Assembly: GCA_018350325.1 (NCBI GenBank)
Contig: JAEVLN010000001.1
Span: 2,345,501-2,409,500 of the forward strand
Direction of reading: 5' to 3'
Length of the DNA stretch: 64,000 nt
Source: Globodera rostochiensis
Taxonomy: Eukaryota > Nematoda > Chromadorea > Rhabditida > Heteroderidae
Both the position numbers and the translations under genes were made by a program. The notes below the pieces were generated by a model. The model made no database searches. It worked only from the letters and a program-made list of their open reading frames with translations, and was not told where the DNA came from. Below are positions 11,046-20,951 of the stretch, piece by piece (the stretch's first letter is position 1; each line of letters begins with the position of its first letter).

Positions 11046-12020
11046 AAATGGAAAAATGAATGCGCCCCTAACATTTGGGAGTCTCGCGCCCTGGCTGGCC
11101 CATTCTTGAGCCCAGAGTCTCGACAATGAGCTCTGTTAATGTGGATCTTTTGAAGCATTGGGAATGAGTTTAGTCTGGTAAAACAAAATTTGGAAAATCC
11201 CGGCCCCCGAGGGCATGCCCCTTGCTCCTTACTTCAGGGTTTGAATTGAGATTTGCCGGTACAAAAATGCCAACATTTTTGGGAATTCCGACCCCCGGGG
11301 GGTTTTCAAAAGTTCAGGGAGTCGGGGACCGGCGGCACTTCCGACACAAATCCCCGCGGGCGTCTTGGTCCCAATGACTCTCTCTCTCTCTCTCCAGTAT
11401 TAAGTAAGTGCAATTTTTTATTAGAAAGCTTTACAATTTTTAACAAAAATATGTTCTTTAATTTTTTATTTTTGTCCAACGTATTTAAAAACAATTTTTT
11501 TTTTGAATTTTCGGGGGTAGCGGCGGAGGTCGCCGTCCGTCACCGGCAGCAGCAATTTGTACAACACCAGCAACGCCTGCATAGGTAAAATCATGCGTCC
11601 TCTTCGTCAATTCCCTCCCCCCCCCCCAAATTCGCATTTTGCTGATCGCCACCGTTTTACAACTTTTTACAATCCCTCCGCCCCCGAGACGATTTGTTGT
11701 TCGTCGTGAACAAAGTGTGAACAGCAGCAGATTGGTTGGAGATTGATGGACGTAGTACGTACTGAACTTCTCGGGGGGCGGGGGGGGGAAGTTATGGCCC
11801 AGCACACAACAACAAAAACAATTTGGGCGGGCGCCCCATTCATTATTATCCCCCGCAAATTTTTTTGCGCCCTGTCCATCAATGGCCAACCAACCACCAA
11901 CAAACAAAACAATCAGCCAAAAGTGTGCGGTGGGTGACCAAAACACACATTTTACAAACGCGCGCAATAATTTGATCGGGCGCGCAATGTTTGTTGTGTG
12001 CGTGGCGCGCACTGATCCGT

Positions 12021-12115
12021 CAAAAATGATGAGGGTTTATCAATCCGACGATCATTTTGTTGATCAACCAACAGAGGGGGGGAGGGGACTTTGGGTGGTC
12101 CAAACCGATCACACA
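12021..12115. repeat. Left copy of a ~90-bp direct repeat
   Basis: Shares TTTATCAATCCGA, ATCATTTTGTTGATCAACCA and GACTTTGGGTGGTCCAAA with 13403-13490, same orientation. The two copies bracket the Fic-domain gene. Confidence 0.85.
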
Positions 12116-12326
12116 ATAATGGCCAAAATTTTGTTTTGAATTAAAGAGCTATCCAAAGTACACACTATTTACAATACAAAGCACACATTTAACACAAATG
12201 AATGTTGATCCTATCGGGGGTGGGGTTGGAGGGTAGACAATACTGAGGAGGCGCACAAGGGCTTTGAGACCGGTAATTCAAATTTTAAGATTTTGTTTAG
12301 AAATATCTGCCGAAAATGTTGTTTAA

Positions 12327-13222
12327 TTAAATAGCGGTCTCAGGCTCTTGTGCGCACTGTTGGATCCATAGTTTCATGTGCTTTTCTTCTGTTGGTGTCT
12401 TCAGTTTTTCGTTTGTCGCGTTCTCCAGGAGGTCATAGTACTCCTCGCGGACTTCTTCATCGAAGATCACCGGCAGAAAACCGTGTCGCTCCATGATGAG
12501 ATTCATGATGAGGCGAGACGTCCTGCCGTTCCCGTCAATGAAGGGATGGACGTAAACCTAGGAATTACGCTTTTAGCTTCAGTTTTTAATAAGAAAAAAG
12601 TTGGCTATGGGGGTCGAGTGTGCGGTACTTTGGCTGCTATTTTCCACCTTACTGTCTAACTTTTCCCCCTATCGGGCTTTAGTGTTTAAAAAATTCGTTT
12701 TTCCTTAAATTTCAAAAATTTAAGACAACTGAGCCCCGACTGTAACTCTTCAGGGAATGGTCGCCCAACAAAAATTTTTCCGGATTCTTACATTGCAGAC
12801 CGAGTGGAGTCGAATGATATATATATTTCGTTCGATTTTGAGTCTGGACTCTGACCTGGCATGATCTTAGCCGACCGGCACCAGCATGGCAGCGGCCAAG
12901 CACGCCCACGTGCAGTTGAAGAATTGTCTGAGAGGATCCGTGTTTAATCCTTTTGGGCCTATTTTGAATTTACCTTGACGGAAAACGTGCCTTCAGGCAT
13001 TATTGCCTTCGCAATTAGTGGAAGAAGTTCCTTGTCACCGGCGAACGGCGACGAAGCTCTCTCCGTGGAGCGCACCATCGGGCCAGCGTGCCTCTCCCGC
13101 TTCCGCTGCCTTCCATCGCCACCCTCCTCTTCTTCGTCTTCATCTTCATCTTCATCGCTCAGAAATTCTTCTGGCATTTCATACGGCAGGATGACATTTC
13201 GCCCACGCGATACTTCGCCCAC
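12327..13222 (-). CDS. Fic/DOC-domain protein (5' end unresolved)
   Basis: The last exon, 12557-12327, opens after CTAG and encodes [15 protein letters not shown], a complete Fic motif (HPFx[D/E]GNGRxxR). [17 protein letters not shown] then follows, and the frame ends ETAI. The preceding exon ends at 12974 (AAG before GTAAAT, phase 0) and includes [10 protein letters not shown], a 20-residue Asp/Glu run, and [19 protein letters not shown]. Joined, the two give the helix that leads into the Fic loop. Fic enzymes transfer AMP or related groups to hydroxyl side chains; the catalytic His and the phosphate-binding GNGR are intact, so activity is likely. The exon's 5' border merges into a 27-bp minisatellite, and I cannot fix the start. 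Conserved Fic core helices further upstream are not seen, and no TPR or membrane segment (as in FICD/FIC-1) is visible. The intron is 12973-12558. Confidence 0.75.
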
Positions 13223-13327
13223 ACGACATTTCGCCCACTAAGCAAAAATACGACATTTCGCCCACGCGACATTTCGCCCACTAAGCAAAAATACGACATT
13301 TCGCCCACTAAGCAAAAATACGACATG
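13205..13327. repeat. 27-bp minisatellite at the Fic exon border
   Basis: On the minus strand the unit is TGGGCGAAATGTCG followed by TATTTTTGCTTAG. Full 27-bp copies alternate with a shorter 16-bp form. The Fic coding frame itself begins with GTGGGCGAAATGTC-type copies, so the repeat grew out of, or into, the exon edge. Confidence 0.85.
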
Positions 13328-13402
13328 GGTTTGGGAAATTCTGTTGAATTTTAATTCCTAATTTTGTAAAATATGGAATATTCCGTCGAATTTATTCCCT
13401 GT

Positions 13403-13490
13403 TAAAATGATTGAAGTTTATCAATCCGATCATTTTGTTGATCAACCAACAGGGGGGGGGGACTTTGGGTGGTCCAAAACGATCACAAAT
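13403..13490. repeat. Right copy of the ~90-bp direct repeat
   Basis: Same orientation as 12021-12115. It differs by a few substitutions and by the length of the G run. Sequence between this and the MePCE stop (13491-13861) shows homopolymers and triplet repeats only. Confidence 0.85.
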
Positions 13491-13861
13491 TTTATTATGT
13501 AGTAATACCCCCCCCCCGTGCTTGGCCATGTCGTTCATCAACCGTTTAGGCCAAAAGAGAGGGCTCAGCGAATCCCACGGCGGGCATTTTGCCACCATTT
13601 TTTATTGAATCCCCCCGAAATTGGCGACCATTCACCAAACAAACAAAAAAAACTCTTTGTTCACATCACCAATTTGTAAAACAAGCGAAAAAGGCACAAA
13701 ATGTTTGTGTGTGCGCAACAATCAGCACAACGACGCAAAAACAAACGCGGGGGGGGGGGGGGGGCACAGAAAATATCGGAGGAATAATGATGATCAGTGA
13801 CCAAAAATCAAACATCATCATCGCTCCTGATCAATAATTAAATTTATTATCATCATCATCA

Positions 13862-16800
13862 TCATCGCTTGTCGTCATCATTTTCAAGAAGGGCAGTCCG
13901 TTTGTCGTCGTCGTTGTCTTCGTCCTTGTCATGACGCCCCGACCCCTCGGGCTCACCATGTTCAGCACCAGCATCATCACCATGTTCTGCTGCTGCTGTT
14001 ACGCCTACTCCTCCTCCGTCGCCTTTCTCTTCCACATTTTTTGACACTTTTGTTGGTTGCACACCGTCGTCGTCGTTGTCGACGTCTTCATGGTTGGCCT
14101 CCTCGCCGGTGATGAGCATAAATTGGCCCTTGTAGAACACTTGAAGACGTCCAGAAATGCCTTGAAAAGGGAAGGGAAAGAACAAAAATCGTTTTTTAAG
14201 TTTTGTTCAAAATGCGCGGGGGAAGACAAAGGAAAGGAAAGGAAAGGAAAGGAAAGGAAAGGAAAGGAAAGGAAAGGAAAGGAAAGGAAAGGAAAGGAAA
14301 GGAAAGGAAAGGAAAGGAAAGGAAAGGAAAGGAAAGGAAAGGAAAGGAAAGGAAAGGAAAGGAAAGGAAAGGAAAGGAAAGGAAAGGAAAGGAAAGGAAA
14401 GGAAAGGAAAGGAAAGGAAAGGAAAGGAAAGGAAAGGAAAGGAAAGGAAAGGAAAGGAAAAAGGTTTTCCAAAAATATGTAGACTCCGACGACAAGACAA
14501 AAATTGGAGTTTATTAATGGGCGAAGAACGAACGAAAACTTTTGGGACAATTTTCCTGGGAATTTTTTTGTCAAAAAATATTAAAGAAAAGGCAAAAGAA
14601 ACGGACAAATTTCGATGAGGGGTGGGGTGTAAAAATTTTAATTGTTTAAATTTTTCATTTTTGGCAAAACAAAACAAAAAAAAATGTAAAGCGGCAGCAA
14701 CAGCACCCACCCAATGACTTGGAGTGCGCACTGTCCAACTCCTCGTGGTGGCTGAAGCCGACGCTGGTCAACAGAAAGGTGGTGAACTCGTCGGGATGGA
14801 GCCGGAGGGCGTCGAAATTTTTGAGCACCGCCTCCGGCGGTCGGTCGGCACCCTTTTTGTTGCAGTGCTTCCGGTAGTCTTTGAACGGTGCCGTCTCCAG
14901 CACAAATCGGCCACCTGCAAAAAAACAAAAAAATTTTGTAATCAAATTGTGCCGGATTTCGCATTTCCCAGACAAAAAATGTATTAAATTTCCACAAATT
15001 TCATCCCCGGCAGCGCTTCAACTGTCAGCAACAACAACATCGACACGGATCAATTCGTCCTCAAGTTTAAAATTTTGCCAAAAATTAAAAACAAAACAAA
15101 AAATCGTCCGGACCGGGATTGATTTTCGGGCACTTTCGGTCAGAAAATCCTTGAAAATTCGGTGTCCCGGTATTGTAAATTCTTCGAGTTTGCCGGTCTT
15201 CAATCAATCCGTGACCAAAAAACAAAATAAAACAAATATTAGTAATTAAATAAATTTTGACCGGTGCGCAATTGTCGAAATGCGCGGTGGAAGAAGCGAC
15301 GTATGCCCGCATCGCCCCAATTCAAATGCACCCATTTGGAGCAGGCCAACGCGAAAATGATGTCGAACTCTTCGCGAACCTGGAATTAATAATAATATAC
15401 CTATTTTTGCGACATTTTTAATTTTTAAACGCACGAAAATGATTAAACCCATTCAAAAATCGACAACATTTAAGCACATTTATGCCATATAAACAGACCT
15501 CGTCCAGCGCCGAGTCGGACGAGAGCACATAGTTTTCGCAAAAGAACCACACGTTGTCCGGGAAGTGCGGGCCGGCGGAGGTGGACGGCGCCGAAATGGT
15601 CCCAAAGTTGGCGCCAAACGAAGCGGGAAATTTGCCGGTCATCTGAACGAAGAAAAGTGCGTGTAAATTCAATTAAAAAAAATGCATTCATTCATCCCCA
15701 ACCAAAAAGTTTTACAATTTAAAAAAAAAAAAAAAAAAAAAGTTTTTTCGTATTTTTGAGAAGAAAAAAAACCCCCCGTCACTACTGCCCGGCCCGGCTG
15801 ACCTTTGTGTCCTTGTCGCAAAAGTGACGAACATTTTTGCGTGCCGCACCCACCAAATGCGAGTCGATGTCAATGCCGACCACCCGACGCGGTTGGAAGG
15901 CACGGGCGAGCTGATTGAATGGGAGGGAAATGCCGCAATTAAGTGGGAAAAAATTTATCAAAAAAAAAATTTGTTTTTTCTCATAAACAAATGACAGACA
16001 AAAACAAAAGCCACATTTTGTGTCAATAAATTTGGTTAATTGCCAAGTATTTATGAATTATGCCAGTTTTGAACTTGCGCATCCAACAAAATGCTCAATT
16101 TCTTTAATTCTCACTTTTTAAAAAAATAAATCAATGATTTATAATCAAAAAAAATAATACCGAAATTGCGAAATGGCCCGCGTTTGTGCCAATGTCAAGC
16201 ACTGCTTTGTCCCGGAACCAGTCGGGGCAGAAGAAGCGCATGCGCGGGTCATCCACCGCTTGGAGCAGTACAAACTGCTGATGCTGCGGGTCACCGCCGA
16301 CGCCACAGGGGTCGAGTCGAAATTCGCGCCTCATTTGGTAGTTGTTGAAATTGCCGTAACGGTACCTGCACAAACGGACAAAATTGTGCTCCGATTTTTA
16401 TAAAACCAATTTTTCGGTCAATTCCAAAACTACGAAACCGGAACTTTCGTCCAGAAAATGTCTGATTTTTATTTGTTCCATAAACCTCCCCCATTGCCTA
16501 ACCTTTCCGCCATCTTTCGTCTTCGCTCCAAGCGTGTCTCGGCTTCGGCATCCGTTCCCTCAACCCCTCGGGCGACGATGGCATTGGCATCTGCCGCTTC
16601 CGATGTTGACGGCAACGCGCCGTGCTCGGACGACTTGGCCTCAGGCGCCAACTCAGCGTCAGCTTTGTCACCGCCGGCGGTGACGGCCGCCGGCCCCCTC
16701 TTCCAGGTGAAGCGCCGTTTGACCCCTCCGCCGCCGCCGCTGGCAGTGATGAAAGCGGACGGCGGGGGACTGAAGTCGTCCGATGTTGGCTCGTCCGCCG

Positions 16801-17576
16801 ACTCGTCCCGGCCCTGGGGCGGTCGGTTGCGCTTTCTGTTGGTGCCAAAAAATGGTGTGTTAAAAATTTGAACCCCTCACCTCCATAGACGCTCCCAAAA
16901 AAAAAAAAATACGGACAATTTAAAGAAAATATAAAAAATTTTTTGATCGATAGGCGTTGTTTAAAAAAAACGTTTTTGAAATTCAAGCAAATTTTGTTGA
17001 GACGGCTCTAAAACTATTGAAAATTGGTCGATTTTCATTACAATGAGAGCGCAATTAAAGGCCCAAAAGTTTTATTTCCAATTTGGGGCAAGATCCCCCC
17101 CCCCCCCCCTCCCCGCCGGTAGATGGGGCCCCGGATTGTATGCACATACCGTTTTCGCTTCTGTCCCGGCGTTTCCGACGGTGCGCTGGAAGCGGACAAA
17201 TTTTGTAAATTCAGCGGGTCATTCACGTTGGTCGCGATGACCTGGATGGGTTTCGCAAAATTCGGGTCGTTTGGATTGTCTAAATCAAAATTTGTAAACA
17301 AAACAAAATTAAATTAAATACCCCCGCGAGGACACACACACACACACACACACACTCACCTGGCCGAACACTGCCCAAATTGAGCGGATCGCGCACATTC
17401 ACATGCGGATAGCCGCTGCCCAACCGTTTCCGGAACTTGGCCGGCGGAAGAAGTTCAGCCGCCGGCGACGGCAACAGCTCCGCCCGCCTCTTTTGGCCGC
17501 CCACAGACGACGGCACTTTCTGCGGCGATTGGTGCTGCCGGTGGGCAGTGCCATCGGCCGCCAATTTTGTCATCAT
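13862..17576 (-). CDS. MEPCE: MePCE/Bin3 RNA methylphosphate capping enzyme
   Basis: SAM-dependent O-methyltransferase that caps the 5' gamma-phosphate of 7SK-type small RNAs. Nine exons (17576-17360, 17279-17150, 16835-16503, 16365-16161, 15910-15803, 15642-15499, 15379-15262, 14914-14711, 14160-13862) join in phase to 585 residues. The N-terminal part has Arg/Lys patches and two DPLNL motifs ([16 protein letters not shown]), as in metazoan MePCE. The catalytic part starts [10 protein letters not shown], then [20 protein letters not shown] with [10 protein letters not shown] as SAM motif [21 protein letters not shown] is next, then [33 protein letters not shown] and [14 protein letters not shown], the Bin3 C-terminal signature. 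The tail after [13 protein letters not shown] is Asp/Glu/Lys-rich. Starting at the first ATG of MMTKLAADG is conservative. Intron 8 carries a very long pentanucleotide array. Family assignment is secure. Confidence 0.93.
14225..14461. repeat. (AAAGG)n pentanucleotide array, about 47 copies
   Basis: Nearly perfect GGAAA units, purine-only on the plus strand and pyrimidine (TTTCC) in the sense of the host gene. It lies inside the last intron (14710-14161) of the MePCE gene, about 65 bases upstream of the acceptor in gene orientation. The long frames over it are repeat artefacts. Confidence 0.97.
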
Positions 17577-18393
17577 TCGGCGTTCAGCAAGCAGTTCACA
17601 AATTGAAAGAAAATACAACAAATCTTTTCGGGGGTTTTTAATTTGAATTAAATCTAAAATGGATGGATTTATTCCTATGTATGTACGTGATTTGACTTTA
17701 AGTCTTTCACAACAATTTTTTATGACAAATTTTACACAAATCTCGTACAAATTTATGTTCTTGCGACTGTTCGAACCTTGGAATGTTTTTTTTTAATATT
17801 TCCATTTTTTGTTTCAAATCCCGTCCAACTCGGAGTTGAAAACATCGAAACTTTCTTGTTAGCTAAAACAGGGCTACCATACGTGATTGAATGGCAAGTA
17901 CCGTAATTGAAAGCTGACCCATAAAATGTACTTATTTCTAGGTACTTGAATATGGGGCCAGCTTAGCTAAACAGAAACAAAAAAATCTTGGAAAGAAAAC
18001 CATTCGGAAGATAAAACGGAATTTGTTTTTGCAATCATAACGCCAAATTTTTAAACAAGAAAAATAAGTCATAACGCCAAACTCAAACAGAAAAATAAAC
18101 GACTCTTTTTTGAGTGAACTGAAATTGTCAACAACACCAACCAAGACGTTACAAACCGGCGAAATGCCAGGCAATATCAAAACTGTCAAAATTAAAGCAT
18201 CAACGAAGGAAAAAAAAAACAAAATAATTGGTTTTTCTCTATCATGCACAAAAATATGACACAATTTAAAATAAATGGTGGAAGATGCAATAAACAAAAC
18301 AGAAAACCGTTTATCTATCAACCAAAAACACATTGCATCGAGAAAGTGGCACAATAATTGAATAACAAATTTGTCATTCTCGCCGGCCGATGT
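17577..18393. other. Intergenic AT-rich stretch
   Basis: Between the MePCE start and the end of the MIA40-like gene. A short inverted pair, GTTAGCTAA near 17858 and TTAGCTAAAC near 17970, flanks about 100 bases. A 138-residue minus-strand frame (17938-18354) is AT-driven and Phe-rich without splice context. Confidence 0.5.
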
Positions 18394-19067
18394 TCAGGCG
18401 TTGCCGTCCATGTTCGGCTCAAACGGGTCGCCATCATTGTCGCCCGGGTCACCTGGCACTTCAAAAACCCCGAATTGTTTTAGTGCAAAAAAAAAAGTAA
18501 ATAATCAATCGTTAACGGTTTAGATTAGAGAACACGGATCAGGCCGATCGAAATCTCGATCGGTCCTCAAGTCCGGACTCTAATTTTGGATGGTCAGACC
18601 AATTTGTAAAAAAAAAAAATGTTACTTCGAAAGCATTGCGTTCGCATCGCGCACTTCAGAAACGAGTAGAACTCCTCGGCGCACTCGCCCTTGTCCATGT
18701 CCGCCTCCTTTACCGCCTTTTGGCAAGTGACCGCCTTGCGAAATTGGTGCCCACACGGACTGGCCACCATATGGGAAACGCAGTGGCACTCAAAGTTCAC
18801 CGAACCGTCCGGCTTCTCTGGGCCTTAAATTTGAAAACTCACCCTGAGAGTAAACATTGAAAAGAAAATTGGCCAAATATTGAAAATTTAGAGCAATTTT
18901 CTATACCATAAATTGCAATCATTTTCTCGTCATTCATAATTGACCAAAAAAAAAAAACTAGACTGACCCGGATTGTAGCCGGTGTTGAAGAGCTGTTCAA
19001 TCGGTGTCTGGGACAGTCGTCGAATGTGATCGTCCTTGATCGGCGTAAAAAACTCCTCTTTTGACAT
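18394..19067 (-). CDS. CHCHD4: MIA40/CHCHD4-type intermembrane-space protein
   Basis: MIA40 is the oxidoreductase receptor that introduces disulfides into small Cys-motif proteins entering the mitochondrial intermembrane space. Exons 19067-18968, 18823-18626 and 18452-18394 join in phase to 118 residues, the usual size for animal CHCHD4. The core reads FECHCVSHMVASPCGHQFRK, then C near AVTCQKAV, and KGECAEEFYSFLKC: the CHCH fold with paired CX9C cysteines preceded by a CxC redox site. The usual redox site is CPC; here it is CHC. The C-terminus is Asp/Pro-rich (DPGDNDGDPFEP). An AG preceded by pyrimidines lies 9 bases upstream of the ATG, so the 5' end is spliced, either to a leader or to an upstream exon at about 19294-19410. 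Identity as a CHCHD4 relative is strong; full MIA40 function is inferred. Confidence 0.88.
18524..18585. mobile_element. CTCGA palindromic element, short copy
   Basis: A near-perfect palindrome from TTAGAGAACACGGATCAGG to CCGGACTCTAA, with the core GATCGAAATCTCGATCGGTC inside. It matches the end of the 7483-7665 element. Sits in the second intron of the MIA40-like gene. Confidence 0.5.
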
Positions 19068-19293
19068 TTGTATGATCTGAAAAGGAGGGAGCAATAAGTA
19101 AACGCAAAATTTCAAAAAAACATCGGTCCCGTGATTACAAAGTCCCGGCAAAAAAATCTCGGACCCGGTTTGATCCCGGAAACCTCCGGTAACGGGATGG
19201 AGGCGGGGGCGTAAAATTCCCGCGGAATCCGCTCGGTCACCAATGCAAATATCGGGAGTTTTAACATTCGACATTCTTGCTTACTCACGCTAT

Positions 19294-19410
19294 GCGTCGT
19301 CGCTGGGGCTTTGCGGGTGGTGTCCGCCGAACGCGTCCATGCGGTGGAATTGAAGGGAATGGAAAAGGTGAACCTGGCAAGGGAAGAGGTAGAGCCAGGA
19401 CAGGACGTCT
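19294..19410 (-). other. Possible upstream exon of the MIA40-like gene
   Basis: On the minus strand an AAATAG acceptor opens a segment that closes at ...GCATAGC before a consensus GTGAGTAAG donor. One frame is open (TSCPGSTSSLARFTFS near its start) and in phase with the exon carrying the MIA40 start. It could be a 5' untranslated exon, an N-terminal extension or an exon of another gene. A further exon-like block, Gln-rich, sits at about 19623-19705. Confidence 0.3.
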
Positions 19411-19705
19411 ATTTGGACGTGAACAAAAATCTATCAAATCACGATGATCCAACAAAACATGACCATAAAATTTTATGCACACGCCACTGAACCAAAACAT
19501 TTAGATTAAACTGGCATTGATTTTTGGCGTCTAATCTTAGAATTTTGGGGAATCTTGCGCGGAGTGTTACACCCGATTTCAAAAAGATGTTTTTATGAAT
19601 TTTTGAAAGTTTGTAAAAAACCTTGACATTGATGAATCGCCTTCATGACGCTGTGCAGGTTGCTGGTGTATTTGAGCATCCATTTGCTGATTGTTGGAGC
19701 GCTAA

Positions 19706-20951
19706 TTTCAAAAAATTTATTGTAAATTCTAGAATCCATTCAATTATCAAAAGAAGAATGAAATTCCGCTTTATATACAATGTTGAACGGGGGATATGAG
19801 CTGATTCCTGGAGGGTTTTTGCTTCGGAATTATGGGTTCTGCAAAATTGGAAAAATATACGAGATTGGCAAACTTTTAAGTTTTTAGACATGTTTTCATA
19901 ACAAAAACCACTATATTTTCCAATTTTCACGTCTGCCCCTGCCGGGCACTAGGTTAGGGGTGCCGATAAAGGCGTCAAGGAAAAAGATAATACTTCCAAT
20001 GCATTTTTTTATTTGGAAATAGACCAAAGATTGCAAAAACGAGAAAAGGTCTAATCAATTAGGGAAATATTCATTGATTATAGCAAAAAGGAGCATTCAG
20101 CGCGGGTTTTTGCCTTCGAAAATTCTGGATTCCTGAACAAATTTTAGCACGTAGATCGGGGGAATTTTTACCATCCTGTTAAATCGCTGCTAGTTAAAAG
20201 ACCCGTGCCATGGAAATTTTTTTTTTCTAGGGGAAGCCCATATTTTTGATTTGTGCAAAACAAATCGCCAGACATTTACATTTGTGTAAAACATATCGCC
20301 AGACATTTCAATTTAAATAACGGACGGATTTCGATAGGCGTGGCGTGCGACACGCTCGCCAACCTCAATATTACTGCTCGGAATGAGCAGAGACATTTTT
20401 CAAGGAGTTAATTGAAATGGAGGCATCGTTGGCAAAGTTTAAAAATTTTGACTTTTTTCCATGCATATAAATTTGTGGTCCTTTAGGACCCTTTATTCAT
20501 TAATTATTTTTAACGGATGTAAAAATAAAACACAAAATCTCAGCTTATTTTTGTTTAGCTACACGAAATGCGCATGCACAGATACAAAAAAAGGCATTAA
20601 TAATCAATGAGCAACATTTGAGAATTTTCCCGACGCTTGGCGTCACTGGTGCTCGAGCGGGGCGGAAGAGAAGAGCAGCCGCCGCCACCCATGACGGTGG
20701 AACGGGGCGGAGGAGAAGAGCCGCCGATGATGCGCAGACGACTCTCAAAGTCCTTAGACGCGTCAAATGGAATTGCATTGCCACCGTCAGCCTGGCTTCG
20801 AATGTTGGGAACGCTTAAAATGGGAAAAAATCAGTGTGCGTTAATCCCCAAAACTAAGCTTTTGTTGAGTTTGATTGGAAAAGGTTCAAAGCTCAAGCTT
20901 TTGTTAAGTTTGATTGGAAAGGGTTAGGAATTTCTTTAGTGATTGGCGGAA
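19706..20951. other. Mostly non-coding, one possible 3' exon
   Basis: AT-rich, with a 21-base direct repeat (AAACAAATCGCCAGACATTT type) at about 20255-20310. A minus-strand block at about 20815-20585 follows TTTTAAG and reads SVPNIRSQADGGNAIPFDAS, then Gly/Pro/Ser-rich sequence to a stop. It could be an alternative last exon of the gene upstream of it (20952-27419), but the phase does not match the visible donor. Confidence 0.4.

Larger units (their letters stand above)
9333..12326. other. Repeat-rich stretch without a supported gene
   Basis: Contains C/G homopolymers (10010-10080, 10150-10170, 10700-10715, 11610-11630), a three-copy ~80-bp repeat at 10790-11045 and a (CT)n run at 11378-11395. 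One plus-strand exon-like segment at about 11520-11585 (AG in front, GTAAAA behind; frame includes SVTGSSNLYNTSNAC) could be an isolated exon, but I cannot link it to others. Confidence 0.5.

Noticed and set aside
14057..14731. Several long open frames on both strands over the pentanucleotide array
   Set aside because: A 15-base period with no stop keeps all frames open; the proteins are pure repeats and lie in a MePCE intron.
13862..17576. Treating exons here as two genes (N-terminal DPLNL part and methyltransferase part)
   Set aside because: All nine exons join in phase and both parts occur together in animal MePCE.
17938..18354. 138-residue hydrophobic minus-strand frame resembling a receptor fragment
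   Set aside because: AT-rich composition gives Phe/Ile/Leu by default; no conserved receptor motif and no exons around it.
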